Source of the DNA: CAZFYZ01 sp964523735
GTDB taxonomy: Bacteria; Armatimonadota; UBA5829
Length of the DNA: 64,000 bases
Reading direction: 5' to 3'
Assembly: GCA_964523735.1 (NCBI GenBank)
Contig: CAZFYZ010000002.1
Coordinates: 1 to 64,000, forward strand
In this document: one piece after another, positions 1 to 8,686 of the stretch
Position numbering within the stretch: position 1 is the first letter of the stretch
Layout: every line of letters starts with the position of its first letter
Notes under the pieces: generated by a model
Told to the model about the DNA's origin: nothing
The model's input: the letters and a program-made list of their open reading frames with translations, nothing else
The model's database searches: none
Translations under genes and position numbers: made by a program

Positions 1-1
1 C

Positions 2-508
2 CCGATCTACCGGCGCCCCTGGAACAACTACACGGGACCGGAATACATTATGTTGCTGCCGCTTAGCAACAGCCAGTTTCCAAGCATGCAATACCAGACG
101 AATGTGAGACGTGGGGTCCTTTTCAAGTATGTAGAAAATGAGGCTGTGTACGTGTGCCCCTCCGACAGCCGGGCGAAGACAACGCCTTTCAAGTGCAGCT
201 ACTCTATGAATGCTCGACTTGATTGGCAAGCAACGCCTGACCGCATAGTCCTTGGAATCTCGACAAGTGGAGTAATGAGCCCTTCCAAGACCGTGTTGCT
301 GATAGACGAAGGAAACGGCTCAATCCCGCTGACAGGCAAATACGCGGGGCGGCGTATCGCGATGGCGGACGGTTACTTCGGTGACTGGGAGGATCAGCCT
401 GCGGATGCGCACTCCGGTTTCGGTAATTTCGCCTTCTGCGATGGTCACGTCAAGTCAGTGCACACGACCTCGTTCCTGACGCTCAACTTCGACCCTACAC
501 GCAGGTAG
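2..508 (+). CDS. DUF1559/prepilin-like protein with H-X9-DG motif, 5' partial
   Basis: The reading frame is open from base 2, so the real start lies upstream of the window; the first internal ATG is at 50. The visible part is the C-terminal domain of a pseudopilin-like secreted protein of the DUF1559 type, common in Planctomycetes, Lentisphaerae and Armatimonadota. The family signature H-X9-DG is seen as the His of AHSGFG followed nine residues later by DG in FCDGHV, about 20 residues before the stop. A CPSD segment in the middle is also typical, with Cys followed by a structured loop. Such proteins usually carry an N-terminal type IV prepilin signal, which would lie outside the window. The function of the family is unknown. 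A strong hairpin follows the stop codon, so the gene probably ends its transcription unit. Confidence 0.8.
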   Translation, partial: PIYRRPWNNYTGPEYIMLLPLSNSQFPSMQYQTNVRRGVLFKYVENEAVYVCPSDSRAKTTPFKCSYSMNARLDWQATPDRIVLGISTSGVMSPSKTVLLIDEGNGSIPLTGKYAGRRIAMADGYFGDWEDQPADAHSGFGNFAFCDGHVKSVHTTSFLTLNFDPTRR

Positions 509-595
509 TAAGCGCAACTGGAGTAGTAGTTGCTCGCTTCTCGGTCGGAGGTGCGGCCTGACAAGGAGCTATGGACTTCAGTCCCTTCACGAAGA

Positions 596-633
596 CGGGC
601 CGGGACTACAGATGAATGAGTCGTCCCGGCCCG
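596..633 (+). terminator. Hairpin terminator after the DUF1559 gene
   Basis: A perfect 11-bp GC-rich inverted repeat (CGGGCCGGGAC at 596-606 and GTCCCGGCCCG at 623-633) with a 16-nt loop lies 87 nt after the stop codon. There is no clear T-tract, so intrinsic termination is likely but not certain. Confidence 0.55.
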
Positions 634-777
634 ATAGGGCCAATACGCTCTGTCACGTCAACATCAACCGCCGCGACTCCCCATCCGCATGAACCACGTG
701 AAGTGCAGTATCGGTGACTCGGAAGGAGCCATGTTGTGCAGTTGTTGCAGTATATCGGGCTTGGAGAGGATCATTTT

Positions 778-2898
778 ATGCTTAGTACCCGGTCTGACTG
801 GGGGTCGCTGCTTTCGATTATCCTGGTGGCTATATTGGTGTTGGGTATCAGTGAGGCAGCTTCAGCTATTGCGCCTACATCTAGGGAGATAAGCGACGCG
901 CGGGCATGGACACTTCGGGCATTCGACGGAAAGGGCAGGTATACACCTGGAGAGAGCAGAGCCGACCTGCCATTCTCATTCGTGTATGGTGGGACTGGAT
1001 CTGGGAAGTCTCTGCGTTCCTGGAAGATGACACAGACGCGCAGCGAACTGGACGACAAGCGTACTAAGCGAACATTCACTTGGGTTGACCCCAAGACCAG
1101 CCTGGAAGTGCGCTGTGTGTTAGTGGAATACCGCGACTTCCCTACAGTGGAGTGGACCCTGTACTTTAGGAACCAAGGCAAGACCGATACACCTGTAATC
1201 GAGAGTATATGTGCGCTGGATACCGTGTTCTGCGGGACCGGGCAAGGCGACTTCGTGCTTCATCATAACCGTGGCGATCTCTGTGCCCCAAATAGCTATG
1301 AGCCACTGGTTACTACACTAACGGCTGGGTGTGACTTACGCTTTGCGCCTGTGGGAGGGCGGCCGTCAAATGTTGAGTGGCCGTACTATAATCTGCAGTT
1401 CCCCGGGAGGAAGGGAGTGATCATTGCCCTCGGGTGGCCCGGGCAATGGATGTCGCAGTTCAGTAGTGCTGAGGATTCGGTTCGTGTTCGTGGCGGGCAG
1501 CAGTTCACTCACTTTGTCCTCCATCCCGGCGAGGAGGTTCGTAGCCCTCTGGTAGCAATGCAGTTCTATCAGGGTGACTGGACGAATGCGCAAAACGTCT
1601 GGCGAAGGTGGATGCTGGCGCACAATCTGCCCGGGATGGACGGAAGGGCCCCGCGTCCCGTGCTGGCGGCGCCACTTCCTCTTGATTCATCGCAGCGCCT
1701 CGACAAAGAGACTATCGATCGTTGGGCCGAGGAACGTATACAGATGGACTACCTGTGGAGGGATGCCGGTTGGTATCCTATGGGTAGCGATGGCTGGTGT
1801 CGAGTAGGAACGTGGGAGGAAGACAAGAGTCGCTATCCCGACGGATTGCGCGCTATCACAGATTACGCCGAATCTAAGGGGATGAAGAGCATTGTCTGGT
1901 TTGAGCCGGAGCGAGTAAGTCCCGAGACGGAACTGCACGAATCGCCTCGCGAATGGCTTCTCGAAGTGCGTAAGGGTAAGAAGCGATATCGCAGGCATGG
2001 CTCTCAGTATGGTGCTGACTCGTCGTGGATAATGCGAGAGGCCTACCGCAACCAGTTGATGGATGATGACAAGCTCTTCAATCTGGGTAACCCCGAGGCC
2101 AGAAGCTACCTGACGGAACTCCTTTCGGAGAAGATCAAGGCGTTCAGTCTGGATGTTCTGAGGATTGACTTCAACATTGGTCCGCTGGAGTTCTGGCTCG
2201 GCAACGATTCACCTGATCGCTTGGGGATGACCGAGATAAGATACGTAGAGGGTTTTCTGGGGCTCATGGATGACCTTAGAGCGCGATATCCGGGAATGCT
2301 GATTGACTCCTGTTCATCTGGCGGGAGGCGGGTTGATCTGGAGACCATGCGCCGCGCATTACCATTCCTGATCAGTGACTATGAGGGTAATGCGGTTGCT
2401 GACCAGTGCCACAATTACGGGTTCAGTATGTGGATACCATTCCACGAGAAAGCGGCCGCAATCGACGCCTACAGCTTTCGCAGCGCTTTGTCCCCGATGC
2501 TCGTATTGGTGTGGGATATACGCAACAGAGATCTGAACGTCGAGCCGGGGCGGTCGCTGATTGCGCAGTGGCGAAGGGTCGCCAATTACGTTCTGTTTGG
2601 AGACATGTATACGCTGACACCCTACAGCACGAAGGACGATGTGTGGATGGCTTGGCAGTATCACAATCCAGATGTCGGTGAGGGTGTGGTGCAAGCATTC
2701 AGGCGGTCAGAGGCTGTCAGTGACAGGATTGAGCTGAGACTGCGCAGCTTGGAGAAGGCGAAGAGGTACGAGGTCACCAATCTTGATACCCAAGAGACGA
2801 TCCACTTGAGTGGACGCGAACTCATGGGACGTGGCCTGTTGGTGACCATACCCAGCCCCGCGCAGGCAGCACTCATAGCGTACAAAATGGAGAACTGA
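778..2898 (+). CDS. Secreted GH36-type alpha-galactosidase (melibiase)
   Basis: Predicted retaining alpha-galactosidase of glycoside hydrolase family 36, hydrolysing terminal alpha-galactosides outside the cytoplasm. The ATG at 778 is preferred to the upstream GTG at 736 because GGAGAGG lies 8-9 nt before it and the protein then opens with a signal peptide (hydrophobic LLSIILVAILVLG, then ASA). The central (beta/alpha)8 barrel has the family landmarks: YLWRDAGWY, WFEPERVSPETEL, the nucleophile Asp in VLRIDFN (about residue 464), the CSSGGRR loop, and the acid/base Asp in LISDYEG (about residue 534). The 70-residue spacing of the two Asp residues fits GH36. The N-terminal beta-sandwich and a short C-terminal beta domain are present, giving 706 residues, the normal size. 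It stands alone between the DUF1559 gene and the convergent Ycf46 operon. The exact substrate cannot be told from sequence. Confidence 0.88.
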   Translation: MLSTRSDWGSLLSIILVAILVLGISEAASAIAPTSREISDARAWTLRAFDGKGRYTPGESRADLPFSFVYGGTGSGKSLRSWKMTQTRSELDDKRTKRTFTWVDPKTSLEVRCVLVEYRDFPTVEWTLYFRNQGKTDTPVIESICALDTVFCGTGQGDFVLHHNRGDLCAPNSYEPLVTTLTAGCDLRFAPVGGRPSNVEWPYYNLQFPGRKGVIIALGWPGQWMSQFSSAEDSVRVRGGQQFTHFVLHPGEEVRSPLVAMQFYQGDWTNAQNVWRRWMLAHNLPGMDGRAPRPVLAAPLPLDSSQRLDKETIDRWAEERIQMDYLWRDAGWYPMGSDGWCRVGTWEEDKSRYPDGLRAITDYAESKGMKSIVWFEPERVSPETELHESPREWLLEVRKGKKRYRRHGSQYGADSSWIMREAYRNQLMDDDKLFNLGNPEARSYLTELLSEKIKAFSLDVLRIDFNIGPLEFWLGNDSPDRLGMTEIRYVEGFLGLMDDLRARYPGMLIDSCSSGGRRVDLETMRRALPFLISDYEGNAVADQCHNYGFSMWIPFHEKAAAIDAYSFRSALSPMLVLVWDIRNRDLNVEPGRSLIAQWRRVANYVLFGDMYTLTPYSTKDDVWMAWQYHNPDVGEGVVQAFRRSEAVSDRIELRLRSLEKAKRYEVTNLDTQETIHLSGRELMGRGLLVTIPSPAQAALIAYKMEN

Positions 2899-2945
2899 CC
2901 GTCCGCGAACATCCGGTGATAGCAGGAGGCGCAACAGCTATAAAC

Positions 2946-2967
2946 GGGCTTACGGGCAAACGAGCCC
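2946..2967. terminator. Possible bidirectional terminator between convergent genes
   Basis: GGGCT (2946-2950) and AGCCC (2963-2967) form a short stem between the GH36 gene and the convergent AAA ATPase operon. T-rich bases follow on both sides (ATCTTTG on plus, GTTTAT on minus). The stem is only 5 bp, so this is weak. Confidence 0.3.
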
Positions 2968-3026
2968 ATCTTTGCTTCACCGGGCTATCTACTGTGCCCT
3001 TCGTGGATGCCGCTCAGCCTTGCGAA

Positions 3027-4598
3027 CTACATCTCAATCCTTCGCCCAGTCATCAGGCCGGTAGTCTGGGTGGCGCTAGCAGGTCGGGCTCGATCCCTGG
3101 CCCAGTCTCGGAGGCGCTCGATATCTTCCTTCATGGTGCGGGAGAGGGGAACCGTCGACTCGATGCTGGCGAGCACCGAGTCGGTTGAGAGGTCCGCGCC
3201 CTTGTCGAAGACGTCGAAGAGGCTGGCGGTAATCGCTTCCTCGATCTCGGCTCCGCTGAAGCCGTCGGCGGCCTCGGCGAGCTTTGGCAGGTCGAACTGG
3301 TTGGCATTCCGGCCGCGCTTGGCTATGTGTATGCCGAAGATCTCTGCTCTGTCCTGTCGGCTCGGAAGGTCAACGAAGAAGATATCATCGAAGCGGCCCT
3401 TCCTGAGCAGTTCCGGGGGCAACTGCGAGATGTTGTTGGCTGTTGCGATCACAAAGACCGGGGCGGTCTTCTCCTGAAGCCAGGTTATGAATGTACCGAA
3501 GACTCTTGATGTCGTGCCCGCATCCGAGAACGAGCTGCTCTGAGTGCCGGCAAAGGCCTTCTCGATCTCGTCCATCCACAGAATTGCGGGGGCTACAGAC
3601 TCAGCCGCCTGTACCGCCTGCCGTACGTTCTCCTCTGATGAACCAACCAGGCTGGAGAACACTTTGCCGAGGTCGAGCCTCAGCAGCGGCACGCCCCAAA
3701 GAGACGCCAATGCCTTCGCGCAAAGGCTCTTTCCGCAGCCCTGCACGCCTATGAGGAGCGCCCCCTTCGGGTTCGGCAGGCCGAAGCGCCGGGCGTCTGC
3801 GGAGAAGGCCGACTTGCGCTTCCGCAGCCAGTCTTTCAGCTCCTCCATCCCGCCGACGTTGCCGAACTCCTCAGTGGCGCGGTAGTACTCCAGCATGCCC
3901 GACTTACGGATAATCTGCTCTTTCTCTGAGAGAACGATGGGGACATCCTTCTCTGATAGGCCCCCCGTCTTCACGAGCGTCTTCGCAAAAACGTTCTCTG
4001 CCTCATTGATGGTGAGTCCCATCGCGGCGTTGACCAACGCTTCCTTTGCGTGTTCGCTCAAGGAGATATTGAGGTTGGCGTTCTTGTTTACGTCAGCAAC
4101 AGTCCTATTGAGCAGTTCCGTCACGTGCTCCCGATCCGGGAGACCAAAGTCGATGACGCTCACTTCCTTCTCCAGCTCCAGAGGCAGCTTGAGGGTCGGT
4201 GAGATCAGAATCAGCGTCTTGTAACTGTTCTTCAGATACAGCGCAACCTCGCGCAGCTTCCGCACGACAGATGGATCCGTAAGGTACGGATGGAAGTCCT
4301 TGAAGACAAAGATGGCTGGATCGACCTGATCGAGGACGTTGTTGAGGGCAACTGTGGGATCGGCGGTCTTGGCGTCCGCGTTACGCTGCGACTGAGGCGA
4401 AGTGCCGTAGGGTACGATGCCTCTGCAGACCGACCAGGAGAACACCTTCTTCTCCCGCTTAGCCGCGATTTCAGCTATCGCGTCCTCGACTCGCGACTCC
4501 TCCCAACTCACGATGTATATGACAGGGTACCTGGCCCTGATGAGTACTTCAATCTCCTCTATCTCACTCACAGCGCCTCTTTGCGATCGCTCAGCCAT
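3027..4598 (-). CDS. Ycf46-like AAA ATPase
   Basis: AAA-family ATPase resembling the Ycf46 proteins of cyanobacteria and plastids, 523 residues. The N-terminal part (about 1-240) is the degenerate Ycf46-type domain with the start EIEVLIRARYPVIYI and a degraded P-loop-like segment. The C-terminal AAA module carries Walker A GVQGCGKS (about 284-291), Walker B AILWMDEIEK (about 338-347) and the second region of homology ending in arginine-finger-like residues (ELLRKGRFDDIFF). No membrane segments are visible. It is the last gene of an eight-gene minus-strand operon; its start overlaps the radical SAM stop by 8 bp. The operon also contains DUF1257 and DUF2997 proteins, both known associates of Ycf46. 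The substrate is unknown; a remodelling or unfolding role is likely from the family. Confidence 0.85.
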   Translation of the reverse strand: MAERSQRGAVSEIEEIEVLIRARYPVIYIVSWEESRVEDAIAEIAAKREKKVFSWSVCRGIVPYGTSPQSQRNADAKTADPTVALNNVLDQVDPAIFVFKDFHPYLTDPSVVRKLREVALYLKNSYKTLILISPTLKLPLELEKEVSVIDFGLPDREHVTELLNRTVADVNKNANLNISLSEHAKEALVNAAMGLTINEAENVFAKTLVKTGGLSEKDVPIVLSEKEQIIRKSGMLEYYRATEEFGNVGGMEELKDWLRKRKSAFSADARRFGLPNPKGALLIGVQGCGKSLCAKALASLWGVPLLRLDLGKVFSSLVGSSEENVRQAVQAAESVAPAILWMDEIEKAFAGTQSSSFSDAGTTSRVFGTFITWLQEKTAPVFVIATANNISQLPPELLRKGRFDDIFFVDLPSRQDRAEIFGIHIAKRGRNANQFDLPKLAEAADGFSGAEIEEAITASLFDVFDKGADLSTDSVLASIESTVPLSRTMKEDIERLRDWARDRARPASATQTTGLMTGRRIEM

Positions 4599-5736
4599 CT
4601 GTTGCTCCTCCCTCGGTTAAGGATCGAACCACGTCGAGTAGTTCTCCGTGCAGATGCATTATCCCTATCCGACCGTCCGGCCGGATGGTGATGGATGTGG
4701 TTATCTCGCCCTTCCCTATCCGGTTACCTGGCTTCCGGCGCGTCAGCGGACGCTTCCAAGCCGTGGTGTTCAGGCCCAACGACTTTGCGACTCGCTTGGC
4801 CTCCGCCTCTTCGTCAGTGGAGATCGACCGGCATAGCGCAGGATCATCCAACGCTCTGAAGAACGGAGTGTACTGGAACATCAGGTTGAATGGCACCCCG
4901 GGGAGGTGCTCTGCCGTCCACTCAGCGATAGGCCTGAAGCAGCACTCAACGTGCCCCGGCAGGATCAGGTGCCGGATGATCAGGTCTCCTTGCGATGCGG
5001 CAACTACGAAGTTGCGCTGTGCTACCTCTACATAGTCACCGGCGCCAGCAAGCTGCGAGGCGCATCGGTTATTGCCAAAGCGAAAGTCCCCCAGATAGAG
5101 GTCGACGACATCTGCGAGCAGTCTCATCGTCTCGGCGGACATGTAGAAGTTGGAGTTCCAGACGAGCGGAGTAGGATTGGTCAAGAGCTTCAGCGTCTCC
5201 AGCAGAGAGGCGAGATGGATCGTCGGCTCCCCGCCAATCACATTGAGATTGGCAGCCCCTTCCGCTCTGCGTGAGTCGATGAGATGGGCCAACTCATCAG
5301 GTTTGCCTGCTGTCCCCCGCTGGGGATCGAGCAGTGCCTCGTGAGAGTAGCAGAAGCTGCAGCGCAGATTGCAGCCCGAGAAGAACACCTCGTGCGATGG
5401 GATCAGAGGCGGCTCCTCGCCCGACAGCACCTGTTCAAAGAAGTAGTAGCTCTCAGCCCCAACACCACAGAAGCCGGTCGCTCCTCCCAGTCTGTCCACG
5501 CCGCAGCGCCTCTCGCAGAGACAGCACGAGCTCATCGCTCTACGCGCGAGCTCGGCCTTGACGTCGAGAAGTGAAGCCGTGCCCCTGTCGGAACGAGCGG
5601 TCGCGTCGTTCAGATCCCAAAGCTGGTTCTCGCTCAGTTCGCTGGGATCCGCATCGCTCACCAAGCATCGGCTAGACCTGATGTAGGCAGGACGCCGTCT
5701 CCGCCGAGCGACGAGCCTGTAGTTACGTAAGTCCAT
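4591..5736 (-). CDS. PflX-like radical SAM protein (COG1313 type)
   Basis: Predicted radical S-adenosylmethionine enzyme. The cluster motif CX3CX2C is seen as CNLRCSFC (about 122-129), followed by the SAM-binding NVIGGEPTIH segment. An additional N-terminal cysteine set, CCLCERRCGV and GFCGVG (about 71-90), matches the PflX/COG1313 group of uncharacterised iron-sulfur proteins annotated as putative pyruvate formate-lyase activating enzymes. No pyruvate formate-lyase or other glycyl radical enzyme is visible nearby, so the usual PFL-activase label is doubtful. The start overlaps the end of pilT by 14 bp and the end overlaps the Ycf46 start by 8 bp, which points to translational coupling. A role in modifying a protein of this operon is possible but is inference. 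Confidence 0.8.
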   Translation of the reverse strand: MDLRNYRLVARRRRRPAYIRSSRCLVSDADPSELSENQLWDLNDATARSDRGTASLLDVKAELARRAMSSCCLCERRCGVDRLGGATGFCGVGAESYYFFEQVLSGEEPPLIPSHEVFFSGCNLRCSFCYSHEALLDPQRGTAGKPDELAHLIDSRRAEGAANLNVIGGEPTIHLASLLETLKLLTNPTPLVWNSNFYMSAETMRLLADVVDLYLGDFRFGNNRCASQLAGAGDYVEVAQRNFVVAASQGDLIIRHLILPGHVECCFRPIAEWTAEHLPGVPFNLMFQYTPFFRALDDPALCRSISTDEEAEAKRVAKSLGLNTTAWKRPLTRRKPGNRIGKGEITTSITIRPDGRIGIMHLHGELLDVVRSLTEGGATDG

Positions 5737-6808
5737 TGACAGGAACTGCAGTGTCTGGGCTGCTTGCTATTCGGAAATCGTTCGGGAACTTGGCATGCGT
5801 AACGGCTTCATCATATGTGATGATGCCCTGCTGGTAGAGGTCCTTAAGGCAGGTGTCTAGTGCGCGCATCTGCTGCGAGTGCCCCGTGGTTATGACGTTG
5901 TAGAGTGACTGAGTCTTGCTCTCCCGGATGATGTTTCTGACAGCGGGGTTCGCGATCATGACTTCCGCTGCAAGAACCCGGCCGGGTCGATCGATGCGCG
6001 ACAGGAGCTGCTGCGATATCACGACCTCCAGGCAGTTCGCCAGCTGCATCCTGACCTGATTCTGCTGCGACGATGGGAACACGTCGATTATGCGATCGAC
6101 CGTCTGTACAGCGTCAGGCGTGTGCAGCGTGCTGATGACCAGGTGACCAGTCTCAGCAGCCGTTAGGGCGGTTGAGATAGTCTCCAGGTCTCTCATCTCG
6201 CCCAACGCGATAACATCCGGGTCCTGGCGCAGGATGTGCACGATCGCCTGCTGGAACGAATGAGTATCTGTGTAGACCTCCTGCTGGACGATAATGCTGC
6301 GCTTGTTGGGATGGACATACTCGATGGGATCCTCAACCATGATGATCTTGCAGCGCCGGTCGCGGTTGATGAGATCGATCATCGAGTTGAGCGTTGTGGT
6401 CTTGCCTGAGCCGGTCGGGCCGGTGATCAGTATGAGCCCTGAGGGCTTTCGGACTGCCTCCGCCACAATCGGCGGCAGCCCAAGCTCCTCCAGGCTTCTG
6501 AGCTCCGTGATTCCAAGACGTATCGCAGCGCCAATCTCGCCTTGTTCATAGTAGATGCTGACCCTGAAATAGCCGATATCCGGCAACTTGAGCGAATAGC
6601 ATAGCTGCAGATCCTGCTCGAGCTTGGTCCTCTTCTCTTCCGACAGGGTGCTCAGGATCAGGCCCTCCACATCGGCAACGGTCAAAGGGTCCCCGTTGCC
6701 GACGATCACTTCCCCGTCGACCCGCAGTACAGGGGGAACTCCAACCATCAGATGCAAGTCTGATGCCTTGTGCCTGATGCCTTCACTTAGTAGATCGGTC
6801 AGAACCAA
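5723..6808 (-). CDS. pilT: PilT-type pilus retraction ATPase
   Basis: Secretion ATPase of the PilT branch, 361 residues, which is the normal length. N-terminal ASDLHL motif, Walker A GPTGSGKT (about 130-137), Asp box (MVEDPIEY), Walker B region (DPDVIALGEMRD, about 196-207) and His box (TGHLVISTLHT) are all present. The C-terminal AVRNIIRE is the AIRNLIRE-type motif needed for retraction in PilT. The start codon is TTG at 6808: it gives the canonical N-terminus, and no nearby ATG does. The gene sits between the signal-peptidase-like gene and the radical SAM gene rather than in a pilus operon. It may therefore power retraction of type IV pili or work with the unknown system encoded here. Prepilin-like proteins occur elsewhere in the window. 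Confidence 0.9.
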   Translation of the reverse strand: MVLTDLLSEGIRHKASDLHLMVGVPPVLRVDGEVIVGNGDPLTVADVEGLILSTLSEEKRTKLEQDLQLCYSLKLPDIGYFRVSIYYEQGEIGAAIRLGITELRSLEELGLPPIVAEAVRKPSGLILITGPTGSGKTTTLNSMIDLINRDRRCKIIMVEDPIEYVHPNKRSIIVQQEVYTDTHSFQQAIVHILRQDPDVIALGEMRDLETISTALTAAETGHLVISTLHTPDAVQTVDRIIDVFPSSQQNQVRMQLANCLEVVISQQLLSRIDRPGRVLAAEVMIANPAVRNIIRESKTQSLYNVITTGHSQQMRALDTCLKDLYQQGIITYDEAVTHAKFPNDFRIASSPDTAVPVNGLT

Positions 6809-6814
6809 ATCAGC

Positions 6815-7855
6815 CTACCTTTCTTTGCCGGATGCCCGGCTGACCACTGCACGACGAGCGGGCGGACCAACGATAGCGACAACTCGCCCCCAGATCTCGG
6901 ATCGCCGGATGGTCCCGGCCTGGAGAAGGGCCTGGGGGCTGGGAACCAAATTGAGGTTGGGGACAATCCAGAACTCATCGGCCTTGAGCCGGCGCTCCGC
7001 GTACTCCGCCATTGAATATCGTCTTGGTGCTCCGTATTGCTGCCCCAGCGGTGGCAGCCAGGCCGGCCGCGGATTTCCATTCACGTACAAGCGGTCCCCG
7101 ATCGCCACTGTGTCTCCCGGCTCGGCTATCAGCCTGCCGATGGCGGGAGCCGCCGTATTGTTGAAGTGGGTCACCCCTACAGCGATATCCCCTGCGCCTA
7201 TGCTTCCGTGGCTCCAGATCAACAGCGCATCTCCGCGCCGGATGGTTGTGCGAGGCACGTGCGCCACCACCGTGACGGTCCTGAACAGCGTTACGCTGAG
7301 AGCTGCGTAGCAGCCTGCATACATCCCGGCCACCAACAGGGTGATGCCGAGCAGCGAGTAGAGCCGACGCTCAGGATCCCTTGAACCGCCACGGAGAGTA
7401 TCCACCGTAGCAACCACAGACACCATCGATAGAAGAGTAACCCCGGCTGCAAGGAAATCCGCGATGTACGTCCGATAGAGAACTGCGGCCAGAACAAGCG
7501 ACACCAGTCCGATGGCGAACATACCGACCCCGGCCGCCCGACGTCGCAGCATGAACGTGTGGCCGAAGCCTGGAACGACTGACTGGATGATCAGGCATAG
7601 CGCCTGAGGCGTTACCCAAGCCCAAGCTCCCAAGCCCATGCCCAACCTGAGCCGAAGCCCGTCGATCCATTGGCCAGCCCTCACCACGCCGGGCGTGCTC
7701 GCTAGCGACCATTGGATGCGTTGTCCGAACGAACGATCCTTCGCACGCGGTGGTACGACGCTTCGCAGCTGCGAGCCAGCAGAGAGAGCTGCTGAACAGG
7801 AAGCGCACTCCGTTCGACCGGGCATGTTCTGAAAACCGCAGCTCGGGCACTCCAT
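6815..7855 (-). CDS. Zinc-ribbon membrane protein with signal-peptidase-like domain lacking the catalytic dyad
   Basis: 346 residues. An N-terminal zinc ribbon (CPSC at 3-6 and CASC at 17-20) is followed by a linker, about four hydrophobic segments (80-195) and a C-terminal domain resembling S26 signal peptidase. The box with PRTTIRRGDALLI (about 201-213) matches the SMxPTxxxGDxxLV region, but the catalytic Ser position is Val. The next box, IGRLIAEPGDTVAIG (about 239-253), matches the usual KRxxGxPGDxV, but the catalytic Lys is Gly. The domain therefore looks enzymatically dead. The zinc-ribbon and membrane part is paralogous to the next upstream gene (7862-8455). ATG at 7855 follows GAGGTGTC, a good ribosome-binding site. 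It could act as a membrane scaffold or signal-peptide-binding module. The function is not known. Confidence 0.65.
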   Translation of the reverse strand: MECPSCGFQNMPGRTECASCSAALSAGSQLRSVVPPRAKDRSFGQRIQWSLASTPGVVRAGQWIDGLRLRLGMGLGAWAWVTPQALCLIIQSVVPGFGHTFMLRRRAAGVGMFAIGLVSLVLAAVLYRTYIADFLAAGVTLLSMVSVVATVDTLRGGSRDPERRLYSLLGITLLVAGMYAGCYAALSVTLFRTVTVVAHVPRTTIRRGDALLIWSHGSIGAGDIAVGVTHFNNTAAPAIGRLIAEPGDTVAIGDRLYVNGNPRPAWLPPLGQQYGAPRRYSMAEYAERRLKADEFWIVPNLNLVPSPQALLQAGTIRRSEIWGRVVAIVGPPARRAVVSRASGKER

Positions 7856-7861
7856 GACACC

Positions 7862-8455
7862 TCAGCTCCCGCCAAACATGCGCAATATGCTGAACACCGT
7901 CAACCCAAATCCGAGGTAGTAGTTCAGCAACTGCATCACAAACAGGATGGCTATGAGCAGACCGACCCTCTGAAGCCAAGCGCCTATCCCGGGTGCCTTG
8001 CTGAGCCAATGGTGTTCACAGAAGACGAACACCGAGAAGACAGAGAGCATCACGAAGACTGATGCGCCGAGTCCTCCCGCTATGCTGTCGGGCGAACTGG
8101 CGAACAGAAAGACTGACAACAGCGCGATCAGGAACTGGATTGCTCCCAACCAGAACCTGCCCAACAGAGCGTGTCCCACACCTGGGATGATGCAGAGGAC
8201 CACGTGCCACCATTCGGGCTCGACTACCGGTCGCGAGACTCCAAGTTGCAGCTTTACCCTAGCCAAGGCCAGCCGCGAACGCGAAGCGTAGGTGTCTGCA
8301 TTCGTCCAGTATCTGAGACGCTGCGCGACCGTGCGGTGGTGTGCCCTCGGAGGAAGAAATCCCTCTTGTTCGGGCGTGGCCACGAGAGAGGATGCACACA
8401 ACGCACAGCTCTTCTGGCCGGGCATGTTCTCAAAGCCGCAACTCGGACATTGCAT
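7862..8455 (-). CDS. Zinc-ribbon membrane protein, paralogue of the next gene
   Basis: 197 residues with an N-terminal zinc ribbon (CPSC and CALC spaced ten residues apart) and three to four hydrophobic helices in the C-terminal half. The opening MQCPSCGFENMPG, the LPPRAH and QRLRYW segments, and the IPGVGHALLGRFWLGA region align well with the first half of the downstream gene, so the two arose by tandem duplication. This copy ends after the membrane region and has no signal-peptidase-like domain. The conserved PG(V/F)GH motif at the first membrane helix recalls DUF5683/TM2-like small membrane proteins. Only 6 nt separate it from the downstream gene and 12 nt from the DUF2997 gene. The function is unknown. 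Confidence 0.65.
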   Translation of the reverse strand: MQCPSCGFENMPGQKSCALCASSLVATPEQEGFLPPRAHHRTVAQRLRYWTNADTYASRSRLALARVKLQLGVSRPVVEPEWWHVVLCIIPGVGHALLGRFWLGAIQFLIALLSVFLFASSPDSIAGGLGASVFVMLSVFSVFVFCEHHWLSKAPGIGAWLQRVGLLIAILFVMQLLNYYLGFGLTVFSILRMFGGS

Positions 8456-8467
8456 GGCCGCTGCCGC

Positions 8468-8683
8468 CTATCGGAGTTTGGTACGAGCCTCGGTGTGATC
8501 CACGATGAATACGCCAGGCTCCGGCTCGTAATACTCGCTCGTGAGTTGCTGATCGGACACCCTGCCAACGTTATTGAAGAGTTGGACGTAGTCCAGGCAC
8601 TTCTTCCCCTTGGCTCCCTTGACCCGCACATCGACCTTGCCGGATGCGCTAATCTCTATCTCCAACTCATGTTTGGTGGCCAT
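8468..8683 (-). CDS. DUF2997 family small protein
   Basis: 71 residues. The pattern EIEISASGKVDVRVKGAKGKKCLDYV matches the DUF2997 family: a beta strand with I-x-I, then G-x-V, then V/KGxKGxxC. In cyanobacteria, DUF2997 proteins are encoded next to DUF1257 (Ycf35) proteins, and both occur in this operon. The single Cys at the end of the motif is conserved. ATG at 8683 follows GGAGG at good spacing. The biochemical role of the family is unknown. Confidence 0.75.
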   Translation of the reverse strand: MATKHELEIEISASGKVDVRVKGAKGKKCLDYVQLFNNVGRVSDQQLTSEYYEPEPGVFIVDHTEARTKLR

Positions 8684-8686
8684 TGA

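Noticed and set aside
4591..5736. Assignment as a true pyruvate formate-lyase activase
   Set aside because: No glycyl radical enzyme is nearby, and the extra N-terminal cysteine set marks the PflX-like group of unknown function.
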